Assembly (NCBI GenBank): GCA_016704425.1
Contig: JADJAC010000002.1
Coordinates: 859,048-923,047 of the forward strand
Source of the DNA: Sphingomonadales bacterium
GTDB taxonomy: Bacteria; Pseudomonadota; Alphaproteobacteria; Sphingomonadales; Sphingomonadaceae
Direction of reading: 5' to 3'
DNA: 64,000 bases
A program made the translations under genes and the position numbers. Positions 37,217 to 46,036 of the stretch are shown in pieces. The notes below the pieces were generated by a model, which saw only the letters and a list, made by a program, of their open reading frames with translations, was not told the DNA's origin and ran no database searches. Numbering within the stretch: position 1 is the stretch's first letter; each line of letters starts with the position of its first letter.

Positions 37217-39760
37217 ATGAACAGAACTTCCGCAAAGGAACTGATGCTGACCGGCCTGACACAAGCGGAGGCGCAAGCGCGCTTGTCTGCTGAGGGGCCG
37301 AATGAACTGCCACGTACCTCCCGGAGAACGGCACTCCGCATAGTCGGCGAGGTTGTTCGCGAGCCGATGCTCGCCCTCCTGCTCGCAGGCGCACTGCTCT
37401 ACTTCCTTTTGGGCGACAAGACCGAGGCGATCGTCCTTGCAAGTTTTGCGTGTTTTTCGATCATGATCACAGCCGTTCAGGAGGCGCGGACCGAGCGCGT
37501 CCTTGAAACTCTCCGTGACTTGGCGAGTCCCCGTGCGCTTGTTGTCCGTGACGGTGAACATCTGCGCATTGCCGGTCGTGAGGTCGTCCGAGGGGACATC
37601 CTCATTATCGAGGAAGGCGATCGCATACCGGCCGATGCGACAATCTTGTCCAACAATGATCTGCACGTCGACGAGTCCTTGCTGACGGGAGAGTCCTTTC
37701 CCGTCACCAAGGACGTGGAAACCGACCCGGCAGTCTTTTCTGCCACGCTGGCCGTGCGGGGCGGGGCGATTTGCGAAGTCACAGCGACAGGGCCGAGTTC
37801 CCGTCTGGGCCAGATAGGCAAAGTACTCGGGTCAATCGAGACCGAGGCTCCCCAACTCAGGGTGGAGACCCGGCAGATGGTGCGGCTCCTTGCTCTCGTC
37901 GGCATCTCGATCAGCATCCTGGCTGTCCTCCTGCAGGGCGTGCTGCGCGGCAATTGGCTCGAAGCAGCTCTGGCGGGGATCGCGCTCGGCATGTCCATGC
38001 TGCCCGAGGAATTGCCCGTTGTGCTGACCGTCTTCATGGCAATGGGCGCGTGGCGCATTTCGAAACTCAACGTTCTGACCCGTCGGGCGGCGATGATAGA
38101 GACGCTGGGTTCAGCAACCGTCCTGTGCACGGACAAGACCGGAACGCTGACCGAGAACCGGATGTCGATTTCCGAGCTCAGACTTGCAGATGGCCAATCC
38201 TTCCGACGGCCGGAAAACGGAGCAACCATACTCCCTGACGCATTCCTCCCGCTTGCCGAACTCGGAATCATGGCGAGCGCGATCGATCCTTTTGACCCGA
38301 TGGAAAAGGCGTTTCATGCGCTGGGCGCGGAACAGGAAGGCGATCGGGTCTCCCAACTCCGAGGCGATGGTCACCAGATTCGCCGCCTTTATCCGCTGGA
38401 AAAACCGGTTCTGGCCATGGCCCAGGCCTGGGGCGCGCCGGATGTGCCTGGTGGGTTGACGATTGCGACGAAGGGCGCTCCCGAAACAATTGCCGATCTG
38501 TGCGGCGCTTCGGACGCCCAGCGCGCCGAAATTCGCGAGATGGTCGAGCAGATGGCAGCCGACGGCTTGCGCGTGCTGGGCGTCGCCATCGCAAAATGGG
38601 GAAATACTCCGCTGCCCGCAACACAACATGAATTCGACTTTGATTTTGTCGGCCTGGTTGGCCTTTCCGATCCCTTGCGCGCCTCTGTTCCCGCAGCCAT
38701 TCGCGACTGCAGCACGGCGGGGATTCGTGTCATCATGATCACAGGCGATCATCCGGAAACGGCGCGCACGACAGCCCGGCGCGCAGGCATAGCCTCAGTC
38801 GAAGTCCTGACAGGCGCCGAGATGGCCTTGCTTGACGGTGAAGCGCTGGCTCATCGGATCGCGCGATGCAGCGTCTTTGCCCGCATCATGCCCGAACAGA
38901 AGCTTCAGATTGTCGAGGCGCTGAAAAGGGCTGGAGAAATCGTCGCCATGACCGGTGACGGGGTGAATGACGCCCCGTCGTTGAAGGCAGCGCATATTGG
39001 CATCGCCATGGGAGGGCGCGGCACCGATGTCGCTCGCGAGGCGGCCTCGATGGTTCTGCTCGATGATGACTTTGGCTCGATTGTTGCCAGCATCCGCATG
39101 GGGCGTCGCATCTATGACAATCTGCGGAAGGCGATCCGTTTCATCATTGCCGTCCATGTGCCGATTGCAGGGATGGCCCTGATTCCGCTCCTGCTTGGCT
39201 ACCCCCTCTTGCTCGGGCCGGTGCACATCGCGTTTCTCGAAATGGTCATCGACCCGGTCTGTTCGCTGGTTTTCGAGGCCGAAACCGAAGAAGCAAATAT
39301 CATGAGCCGGCCACCGCGCTCGCCAAGGCAACGCCTTTTTTCGCCAAGGACGATGCTCTGGTCACTCGTCCAAGGCACATTGGCACTGGGACTGTGCAGC
39401 AGTCTTGTGATTGCAGGCCACCATTTTGGGGAAAGTGCGAGCCATATTCGTGCAACCTCATTTGTTACCCTAATTCTGTCGATTCTAGTACTGATCCTGG
39501 TCAATCGCTCGTTTGGTGCATCTCTCATCAGGGCTATCACTCGCCCGAATCCGACGCTTCTTCTTGTTGGCGCAGTAGTCCTGTCACTGCTCGTCATGAG
39601 CCAGTTCTGGCCCGCAATGACGAGCCTGTTCGCATTCGCGCCCCTTCATCGTGCCGACTGGATGATTGCCGGCGGGATCGCGCTGTGTCTCTTTGCATTG
39701 CTCGAAGCGATGAAGCTAAGCCCCGCCAGGACCCTGACCTCGGCCGAAACGCCGCATTAA
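37217..39760 (+). CDS. Cation-translocating P-type ATPase (P2-like)
   Basis: An 847-residue P-type ATPase. It has an N-terminal cation-ATPase segment (GLTQAEAQARLSAEGPNELP), the actuator motif LTGES, the M4 motif PEELP, the phosphorylation site DKTGTLTEN with D306, the hinge TGDGVNDAPSLKAAHIGIAMG near 579–600, and about eight to ten membrane helices. The layout is that of P2-type Ca2+-like transporters, but PEELP instead of PEGLP leaves the ion undetermined. ATG 37217 (MNRTSAK) is taken as start, although the frame is open upstream; MLTGL at 37244 is an alternative. Confidence 0.88.
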   Translation: MNRTSAKELMLTGLTQAEAQARLSAEGPNELPRTSRRTALRIVGEVVREPMLALLLAGALLYFLLGDKTEAIVLASFACFSIMITAVQEARTERVLETLRDLASPRALVVRDGEHLRIAGREVVRGDILIIEEGDRIPADATILSNNDLHVDESLLTGESFPVTKDVETDPAVFSATLAVRGGAICEVTATGPSSRLGQIGKVLGSIETEAPQLRVETRQMVRLLALVGISISILAVLLQGVLRGNWLEAALAGIALGMSMLPEELPVVLTVFMAMGAWRISKLNVLTRRAAMIETLGSATVLCTDKTGTLTENRMSISELRLADGQSFRRPENGATILPDAFLPLAELGIMASAIDPFDPMEKAFHALGAEQEGDRVSQLRGDGHQIRRLYPLEKPVLAMAQAWGAPDVPGGLTIATKGAPETIADLCGASDAQRAEIREMVEQMAADGLRVLGVAIAKWGNTPLPATQHEFDFDFVGLVGLSDPLRASVPAAIRDCSTAGIRVIMITGDHPETARTTARRAGIASVEVLTGAEMALLDGEALAHRIARCSVFARIMPEQKLQIVEALKRAGEIVAMTGDGVNDAPSLKAAHIGIAMGGRGTDVAREAASMVLLDDDFGSIVASIRMGRRIYDNLRKAIRFIIAVHVPIAGMALIPLLLGYPLLLGPVHIAFLEMVIDPVCSLVFEAETEEANIMSRPPRSPRQRLFSPRTMLWSLVQGTLALGLCSSLVIAGHHFGESASHIRATSFVTLILSILVLILVNRSFGASLIRAITRPNPTLLLVGAVVLSLLVMSQFWPAMTSLFAFAPLHRADWMIAGGIALCLFALLEAMKLSPARTLTSAETPH

Positions 39761-39778
39761 TGCTTAGGTGGCCGACGT

Positions 39779-40852
39779 TCAAAGGCGAACGACAATTCCC
39801 TGATCCGGTGCAGCCCCGCCCTTCAGTGTGCTCAGAAAGGCTGCTTCGGCTTCGGCCAGGCCGTGACGTTCATCGACTGTCATGAAGCCATCCGTGCTGA
39901 CGAGGAAGTCACGCCAGGCGCCATTGTACGACGCCGTGAAGGCATCGAATCCCATTTCCTTGACGGCCGCGTTCATATGGTCCGGTGCGAAAAAGAGAAT
40001 TGGAGCCGGGCCAGGCAGCGGGGCGTCACTTTGTCCGCGCGCATCGACATGGGTGGCACCGACAAGGCAGCTATACCTGAGACCGTCCCCCAAGGCATCA
40101 TGGATCGCGCGAAGGACTGAGGCATTGCCGGCGAAATCGACTGACACGGCGTTGTGCCCTGCCAGTTTCCCGATCTCGCCATACGACAGGACCTCGTCAT
40201 AGAGTCCGCTTTTCGCAACAAATTCACAGTTCCCGGCCGATGTCAGTCCAATCCGCCGGATCTGGGGGGCCTTCGCGCGTGCCACGTGCGCGAGCGCCAG
40301 CGATGTCTTTGATGACGCGCTTGTCATGACGAGCGTATCCGCGCCGAACCAGTTTTCCTTCGCAAACATTGCCTCGATCAGGAAGCTGGTGCCGAACAGG
40401 GGCTGGAAGATCATCCGCTGGGCTTCGCGGGCAGGATCGTGGGTCGGATCGCCTTCAAGGCGCCGGTACTGATTATAGACAGGACTCATGGGCTGACGGT
40501 GGGCCGCCATGTCGCTGAAACTGCCCTTGGAGATATTGCCGGGTTCGACCCGTAGATGGCTCGCCATCGGCAGATAGCCATAAACGCGCTCCCCGACGGC
40601 AATATCGGGATGCTCGGACGCTTCCACGATGGCGTGCCCCCACATGGGCACGATGCCCCAACCCTCGGGCGCTGGGAAGAAATTCCAATAGCCAAAGGAA
40701 TCGCCCATAACCGCATAGGTGACATTGTTGGCCGTAACGGCAAAACTCTCTACGCGGAGCAGGACCGAGCCCGGCCCAAGCTCCGGAGCTGGCTGGGACT
40801 GCCGCTCGGTCCTGGTCAAATCACTCCGCAGGATGTGGACTGCCTCTGCCAT
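39779..40852 (-). CDS. DUF2855 family protein
   Basis: A 357-residue DUF2855 protein, distantly like medium-chain alcohol dehydrogenases. It has an N-terminal GroES-like part (GSVLLRVESFAVTANNVTYAV, MWGHAIVEAS) and a Rossmann-like centre (DTLVMTSASSKTSLALAHVA). ATG 40852 (MAEAVHI) is supported by AGGAGGG nine bases upstream; the frame is open further but without a start signal. Enzymatic activity has not been defined for the family. It is convergent with the P-type ATPase gene. Confidence 0.85.
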   Translation of the reverse strand: MAEAVHILRSDLTRTERQSQPAPELGPGSVLLRVESFAVTANNVTYAVMGDSFGYWNFFPAPEGWGIVPMWGHAIVEASEHPDIAVGERVYGYLPMASHLRVEPGNISKGSFSDMAAHRQPMSPVYNQYRRLEGDPTHDPAREAQRMIFQPLFGTSFLIEAMFAKENWFGADTLVMTSASSKTSLALAHVARAKAPQIRRIGLTSAGNCEFVAKSGLYDEVLSYGEIGKLAGHNAVSVDFAGNASVLRAIHDALGDGLRYSCLVGATHVDARGQSDAPLPGPAPILFFAPDHMNAAVKEMGFDAFTASYNGAWRDFLVSTDGFMTVDERHGLAEAEAAFLSTLKGGAAPDQGIVVRL

Positions 40853-40866
40853 TCTGTCTTTCCCTC

Positions 40867-41379
40867 CTAAATGTTGATCCGGTAATAGTCCGCAACGCGG
40901 TCGAGCGCCAGCAAGAGCACAAGGCGTCCGGCCCGGGTCGGCCAACCCAGCGCCTCCTCTGCAACAGGCACACTCTCGCCCGCACAGACGACGCGCCAGA
41001 GGATATCCCCAAGTCCTGGACCTGCCGCTGCGATGGCCTGGTGAAAGCGTTCACGGGCATCAATCTGTGCAAGGGTGGAAGCACCAGGAGAATGCCCGGC
41101 TCGTCGCCCCTTTTCGGGCGAGGGAGCGTCCCACCGCATAACAATCCGCTGCGGTAGTGCTCCGCGTTCATAGTCACGGCGCAGCGCTTCGCCTGCTGCC
41201 AACTGCCGTTCACTGACAAGGCCTCGCGCCCGCAACCAACCCAGCGGGGATTCAGCCAGGTTGACCCGAACACTCCTCACCTTTCGTGCTCGTGCACTTT
41301 GTTCATCCTGCGGCAACCCGCGTTCAACCAGAATCTGCTTCAAGCCATCCTCCAAGTGCGAATCAATCAAGATTGACAC
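40867..41379 (-). CDS. DUF6456 domain regulator-like protein
   Basis: About 170 residues carrying the DUF6456 pattern: VRVNLAESPLGWLRARG near the N-terminus, FHQAIAAAGPGLGDILWRVVCAGESVPVAEEALGW in parts near the centre, and a closing LVLLLALDRVADYY helix. The last part resembles a DNA-binding helix bundle found in alphaproteobacterial regulators. The start is uncertain: GTG 41379 is used here, but the frame continues to 41481 and a GTG just before VRSVRVNL is also possible. It is divergent from the XRE gene at 41447 and cotranscribed toward the DUF2855 gene. Confidence 0.65.
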   Translation of the reverse strand: MSILIDSHLEDGLKQILVERGLPQDEQSARARKVRSVRVNLAESPLGWLRARGLVSERQLAAGEALRRDYERGALPQRIVMRWDAPSPEKGRRAGHSPGASTLAQIDARERFHQAIAAAGPGLGDILWRVVCAGESVPVAEEALGWPTRAGRLVLLLALDRVADYYRINI

Positions 41380-41446
41380 TTGCCATCGAGGATCGCTTGT
41401 AGGAAAGCGAAAAACCTTATCGGTTATCCTATTTCTGAGGCCACCC

Positions 41447-42010
41447 ATGATTACTGCCATTCGCGAAGTTCGACGCGCCAAAGGTCTGACACTTGCCGAC
41501 GTGGCTGAGCGCTGCGTTCCACCGACAACCGCTCAGACGATCGGTAGGCTCGAAACGGGAACAAGAACAGTTTCCGTCGGGTGGCTGAACCGGATTGCCA
41601 AGGCCCTTGATGTGGACGCGGGCGACCTCGTCAAGATGCCGCGGCGTGCTGATCTTCCGGTTGCAGCCATTCTCGGCTCCGACGGTGCCACCGCGCCCCG
41701 GCATCCGATCGTCGTCACCCCGCCCCTCCCGTCCGAAGGGGCCATCTCGATCCTTGTCGATTCGAGTGTCGGCGAATATCGCGCGGGAGATGAAATCTGG
41801 TGTGATCGTTACGCCCCCGAGCGGTTTGCCCAGGCGCTCAATCGCGATGTCCTTCTTCCCCGACCAGCCGGGCGATTCATTTTCGGACGACTGATCGGGC
41901 GCGAAGGCAACCGCCTTCAAATCCTGCCACTGGGATCAGGTGCAAAACAGCAGATCATCGAGGATCCGGCCTGGATGGGCGTGGCAATGAAGCTGGTCCG
42001 GGGTCTTTAA
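41447..42010 (+). CDS. XRE-family transcriptional regulator with C-terminal sensor-like domain
   Basis: A 187-residue protein. Residues 1–62 form a helix-turn-helix of the XRE/Cro type (IREVRRAKGLTLADVAERC, IGRLETGTRTVSVGWLNRIAKAL). The C-terminal half has a LexA/S24-like beta fold appearance (VGEYRAGDEIWCDRY, RFIFGRLIG), without a recognisable Ser-Lys peptidase dyad. ATG 41447 has GAGG upstream; the frame is open earlier without homology. The divergent DUF6456 gene lies on the other side of the promoter region. Confidence 0.82.
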   Translation: MITAIREVRRAKGLTLADVAERCVPPTTAQTIGRLETGTRTVSVGWLNRIAKALDVDAGDLVKMPRRADLPVAAILGSDGATAPRHPIVVTPPLPSEGAISILVDSSVGEYRAGDEIWCDRYAPERFAQALNRDVLLPRPAGRFIFGRLIGREGNRLQILPLGSGAKQQIIEDPAWMGVAMKLVRGL

Positions 42011-42496
42011 GCGACAACGCACCCCATTTGCGTCAGCCGGATTCCTGCCGACATTGCAATCCGATCATCAGCAAATGGTGGTGGAAACAGTCGCGCGCGA
42101 ACCACTCTCCATCCCTGCATTCCCTGTTTAACAGGGAAAATACAGGGAATTCATGATTTTTCGTGCAGATCCGGGTCCAAATTACTGTCTAAAATTCCCA
42201 ATTTTCCGCCACTTTCCAATGCAATTCCCTGGGGAAATATCAGGGAATTCTCCCGCGCCGAACAGCGAACACGTTCTGCCAGAACAGGGCATGCGGTGGC
42301 GCAAATCAGGGACTGATGGGTTGGAGCCGCAAAAATGACCCAGCGGACTGGCCGCAAGAGTCCAAGGTCGCATTTTGGCCGCCTCACGACGTTAACCGGT
42401 GGATAGGGCAGACCGCGTCAACAGTTGCAACATCGAGAATGTCTTGAAGTCAGCTCATCGGATCATGCACCTGATGCTGGCGAACTGCTCGCCCGA
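42011..42496. other. Non-coding stretch with CAGGGAA-type small palindromes
   Basis: No convincing gene in 486 bp. It contains a 19-bp palindrome with 9-bp arms at 42120–42138 (TTCCCTGTT…AACAGGGAA), a further CAGGGAATTC at 42143–42152, and a hairpin with arms AATTCCCTG 42223–42231 and CAGGGAATT 42241–42249. Local base composition drops in GC compared with the flanks, which fits the edge of an inserted region. Confidence 0.55.
42120..42138. repeat. 19-bp palindrome with CAGGGAA half-sites
   Basis: Arms TTCCCTGTT and AACAGGGAA are perfect reverse complements around one central base. Two more CAGGGAATT copies and an inverted one follow within 115 bp. It could be a protein-binding site or a relic of a repeat; nothing in the sequence decides. 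Confidence 0.6.
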
Positions 42497-43093
42497 TCAT
42501 CCAGGATCGCGCCGAATGAAACTGCGACGAGGTGGGTTTGTCGCCTCCCAGCAATAGGCTTCCCGAGCTTCAACTGGTGCCCCAGGATGCTGGTACAAGA
42601 CTGGCGCAGCAGCAACCCGACGTACTGCGACGGCAAGCTGGGCCGACTTATTGATTTCAAGGGATCTTGCCTGACGCCACAGGTCAGAAAAGCAACGCGA
42701 ACATCCACAGGCATCGAACGCAACAAGCAAACTCCGGTAAAGAAGCGGAGTCCGAAAGTCAGTTCGACGCGACATGAGCTGCGTCACAGCCACGACGTGG
42801 GCTTGCGTTGGACAGCCCCCGAAGCGTTCTTCATGCAGGTCAATGTAACAGAGCAATCGCGCAAGCAGAGCTTTGCCGCGGTCCCACCTGCATAAACCAT
42901 AGGCCATACCGACGCCGGATTTCCAATTGCGGAGTTTTCTGTTCGCTGCGCGCCCTGCAGTGTCGATGGCCGCCAGCCTTGGTCCAAATTCAGGCCGGCG
43001 CTGAGCTGATGATAGGGCTGACCATGCCGGTCCCCCCAAAAAAGCAGCACCGAGCGCAGCACCGATGACTGTGCGGCGGTCCAACGCGATCAT
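42497..43093 (-). CDS. Hypothetical protein with Tat-like signal
   Basis: A 198-residue protein, family not recognised. The start has a twin-arginine-like export signal (DRRTVIG then hydrophobic AALGAAFLGGPAWSAL, possible cleavage after WSA). The mature part is basic, Arg- and Cys-containing (CRW, CYID, CGCSRC near 130), and has a histidine/arginine-rich end. Its ATG at 43093 overlaps the TGA of a 48-residue upstream gene as ATGA, the kind of coupling seen in real operons. The C-terminal third has an unusual composition and may be out of frame, so the gene may be partly damaged. Confidence 0.5.
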   Translation of the reverse strand: MIALDRRTVIGAALGAAFLGGPAWSALSSAQRRPEFGPRLAAIDTAGRAANRKLRNWKSGVGMAYGLCRWDRGKALLARLLCYIDLHEERFGGCPTQAHVVAVTQLMSRRTDFRTPLLYRSLLVAFDACGCSRCFSDLWRQARSLEINKSAQLAVAVRRVAAAPVLYQHPGAPVEAREAYCWEATNPPRRSFIRRDPG

Positions 43094-43236
43094 GCGAGCC
43101 TCCGAAGAAGTCGAACCCCTTGAGCCTTTTTCAGACCAAGATCCTTGGACTTGCTGCCAGGATAGTCGTCCGCCATAGTCTCACAGGTGAACAGTCCCTC
43201 AAAGGGCGCCAGGTTATCTACTGAATCACGGCTCAT
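43090..43236 (-). CDS. 48-residue small protein, coupled to the next gene
   Basis: ATG 43236 is preceded by AAGGAG with eight bases of spacing, a strong ribosome-binding site. The product is an acidic N-terminal half (MSRDSVDNLAPFEGLF, CETMADDYPG) followed by a basic end (KKAQGVRLLRRLA). Its stop overlaps the next start as ATGA. No family is recognised. The strong start signal and coupling are the evidence that it is a gene; function unknown. Confidence 0.6.
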   Translation of the reverse strand: MSRDSVDNLAPFEGLFTCETMADDYPGSKSKDLGLKKAQGVRLLRRLA

Positions 43237-43442
43237 CGACAGATCTCCTTCGCATCAGCGAGAACCACGAACAGAGACGTGAACCGAAGAGCCCGTATGT
43301 TTGCCGGTCGGCCACATCCCCTTGCGGGAGCCACCTTGCCCGGGAAGGCAGGTTGGCGACGGCCACAACGGCCGCTCTCTTGATGTTTCTTGAGGGGTAT
43401 CTTTGCCCCCAATGGATGTCAAGATCGCCTTTGCGAGAGCCG

Positions 43443-44273
43443 CTATTCGTCCAACATTTCAGCGTGAAGCATGACCATGGTGTAGCCCTGGCTCTGGCCC
43501 AGGACCTGCTCGGTCAAGACGTCCACACGCCGAGCAACGCGCTCGCCCAGCCAGATTTCGGGATCACAATCCGTAACGCCTGACGCGGCACCGGGGTGCA
43601 GACGGTGCCTATGCGCAATTGAGTCAGCCGGCACGGGTTGCCCTATGCGCGGTTCAATCCAGGGAAAGCGATCCGGGTGACGATAGACACGCGCCAGCCG
43701 GGCATCGCGCAGCACGATGACCGCAACTGCCTCGGGATGAACATCCACATAGGTCCGGGCCATGGCCTCCTTGCTGACATTGAAGTCCCTAGCAAGCCTG
43801 ACGAGCTCAAGCAGATCCGGCCCGCTCGAAGCCAAACAGCTCTTCACCCGCGCCGGAGGCATCAGCAACGCGGCTGCAAAACGGTTGGCTTCTGCCTCGA
43901 TCCGCTTGCGCCGATCCTTTTCCCTTGGATCAAGCACGTGCAGGTCTTCAAGCGAGCAGTCGAACCGCTGGCCGGCATGGGGCTTGTGATATGGCAGAAG
44001 GAAGTGGCCCAGCTCATGGCCAATCGAGAACCGCCTGCGCGCTGGCGGACTGCCTGACGCCAGCAGGATGGAGCCTGCCGCCTTGTTGATGTCCATGAGC
44101 AGGGCAGCTTCAAAGGCGGACGTATCCAATTCGGTGATGGAATGGATATCAAGCTGTCGACACAGGTCCTCAATGTCAAAGTCCAGCGGCAGGTCTGGCA
44201 GGAGGTCGTGAATCCTTTTCGCAATGGCGCCGGGTTGACCCACGCCATCGAGATCGAGCCGACTGATCGTCAA
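43443..44273 (-). CDS. ImmA/IrrE family metallopeptidase
   Basis: A 276-residue M78-type zinc peptidase. The zinc motif is HELGH (H86, E87, H90) and the third ligand lies in EAEANRFAAALLMP (about 126–137). Members cleave or remove a cognate XRE repressor to switch on mobile elements or stress genes. The upstream gene, overlapping by four bases, encodes just such a small XRE repressor, so this is an ImmR–ImmA pair. Such pairs typically control integrative elements or phages, fitting the accessory character of this region. Confidence 0.88.
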   Translation of the reverse strand: MTISRLDLDGVGQPGAIAKRIHDLLPDLPLDFDIEDLCRQLDIHSITELDTSAFEAALLMDINKAAGSILLASGSPPARRRFSIGHELGHFLLPYHKPHAGQRFDCSLEDLHVLDPREKDRRKRIEAEANRFAAALLMPPARVKSCLASSGPDLLELVRLARDFNVSKEAMARTYVDVHPEAVAVIVLRDARLARVYRHPDRFPWIEPRIGQPVPADSIAHRHRLHPGAASGVTDCDPEIWLGERVARRVDVLTEQVLGQSQGYTMVMLHAEMLDE

Positions 44274-44599
44274 TCCTGCGACCTCTGACGATTCTTCAGC
44301 TGCTCCATCAGCAATTTGATAGTCTCGCGATCACGCGGATCAAGCTTCTTCAGGTCACGGAACATGGCAACCATCTCGGCGGGCTCTTCGGATGCCTCGG
44401 GGTTTTCTCCGACAAGGTCGGCCACCCTTACGCGGAAGAGGTCGGCAAGCTTCAGGACCAGTTCCATCGAGGGATTGCGGGTCGTGCCTTTCTCCAGGTT
44501 GAAGACATGCGCCTTGGATACACCGACCTTGTCCGCGACGTCCTGGAGCGAGAGTCGGTTCTGCAGGCGCAGCGTATGCAGCTTTTGCGCAAAGCTCAT
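44270..44599 (-). CDS. XRE-family repressor (ImmR-like)
   Basis: A 109-residue repressor with an N-terminal helix-turn-helix (KLHTLRLQNRLSLQDVAD, VSKAHVFNLEKGTTRNPSME) and a charged helical tail (FRDLKKLDPRDRETIKLL). It overlaps the ImmA-like peptidase gene as ATGA. The expected role is to repress a divergent or nearby promoter until the peptidase inactivates it; the divergent methyltransferase gene at 44704 is the obvious candidate target (inference). The 104 bp between the two starts would hold the operators. Confidence 0.88.
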   Translation of the reverse strand: MSFAQKLHTLRLQNRLSLQDVADKVGVSKAHVFNLEKGTTRNPSMELVLKLADLFRVRVADLVGENPEASEEPAEMVAMFRDLKKLDPRDRETIKLLMEQLKNRQRSQD

Positions 44600-44703
44600 G
44601 GTTCTTCCCGTTCAATCGATAATGCCGGCATCATACTCCATGGATTGACAGGAGCAAGCGTTCACTTTATTTATACGATATTGGTCATTGCGAGATCTTG
44701 CCC

Positions 44704-46036
44704 ATGAGCACAGTGCAACTGGATTATCGACCCATCGGGTCCCTGCGGCCCTACCCCGGCAATGCGCGCACCCATTCCAGAAAGCAGGTCAAGCAGATCG
44801 CAGCCTCGATCGAGCGGTTCGGGTTCACCAACCCCGTGCTCGTCTCGGACGACGGAGAAATCATTGCAGGTCACGGCCGTGTCGAGGCTGCCCGGCTCCT
44901 TGGTCACACGACAGTGCCCACACTGGTCCTGTCGCATCTCTCGGCAGAGGAGCGGCGGGCCTGTGCTTGCCGACAACAAGCTCGCGCTCAATGCAGGCTG
45001 GGACAAGGAGATCCTGGCCATCGAACTGCAGGCACTCATTGACCTTGACTTTGACGTCGAGCTGACCGGGTTCAGCCTCGCCGAGATTGACCTGGTGCTT
45101 GACGAGGCTGGCGACAGTGCCCCTGACGGCGATGATGCGCCTGAAGACCTGGTTCCCGTTCTCAATGGAACACCGGTCAGCAGGGCCGGTGACCTCTGGC
45201 TGCTTGGCCGGCACCGCCTGTTGTGTGGCGATGCGCGCAGTGCCGCTGACCTCAAGTCCCTGATGCAGGGCGAAGCAGCTGATTTGGTGTTCACCGACCC
45301 TCCGTACAATGTGAAGATCGACGGTCATGTCTGCGGCCTTGGCGCAATCCGCCACCGCGAGTTCGCCATGGCCACCGGCGAAATGAGCGAGGTCCAGTTC
45401 ACGCAGTTCCTCATCGAGACCCTTGGCAACATGAGCCGCTCCATGCGCGACGGGGCGATTGCCTTTATATGCATGGACTGGCGCCACATGGGCGAGCTGC
45501 TCACAGCAGGCAGGGCGGCGTTTTCCGAACTCAAGAACCTGGTCGTGTGGAACAAGACCAATGGCGGCATGGGCGCCTTCTACCGGTCCAAGCACGAACT
45601 GATCTTCGTCTTCAAGCAGGGCACAGCCGAGCATACCAACAGTTTTGGCCTTGGCGAGACGGGTCGCTATCGCACCAATGTCTGGGACTATGCCGGGATC
45701 AGCAGCATCAGTGCGAGCCGCAGTGACGAGCTTGCCATGCACCCGACCGTCAAGCCGGTCGCGCTCATCGCTGACGCCATTCGCGATTGCTCACGGCGCG
45801 GCGAGATCGTCCTTGATGCCTTTGGCGGCTCGGGCTCGACACTCATTGCGGCGGAAAAGACGGGCCGCATCGCGCGCCTCCTCGAGTATGACCCGCTCTA
45901 TTGCGACACGATCGTCAGGCGTTGGGAGCAGTTGACCGGCAAGCGGGCCACCCTGGCTGCGACAGGCGAGACATTCGAAGACCTGGCCGATGCCCGTCTT
46001 GGCGTGGCGCTTGACACCCTGGATGCAGCTGCATGA
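44704..46036 (+). CDS. ParB-domain DNA methyltransferase, frame-disrupted
   Basis: A fusion of a ParB/Spo0J-like N-terminal domain (IGSLRPYPGNARTHS, GFTNPVLV, EIIAGHGRVEAARLLG) with an N6/N4-type DNA methyltransferase. Catalytic motif IV is DPPY in FTDPPYNVKIDG, and the SAM-binding motif I is DAFGGSGST near the end, the order seen in the beta class. The N-terminal frame from ATG 44704 runs through SAEERRA, and LADNKLALNAGWDKEI continues in another frame. A missing 2 nt at about 44961–44964 (family reads RRAYVLADNK) explains it. Likely a modification enzyme of a prophage or island. The stop overlaps the DUF5681 start as ATGA. Confidence 0.8.

Noticed and set aside
41373..41401. TTGACA with a TTGTAG-like -10 upstream of the XRE gene
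   Set aside because: Spacing is acceptable but the -10 match is poor, and the divergent gene start is uncertain, so it was not listed as a promoter.
42151..42387. Overlapping 61–78-codon frames in the CAGGGAA region
   Set aside because: Both strands are open here because of the repeat content; no start signal or motif.
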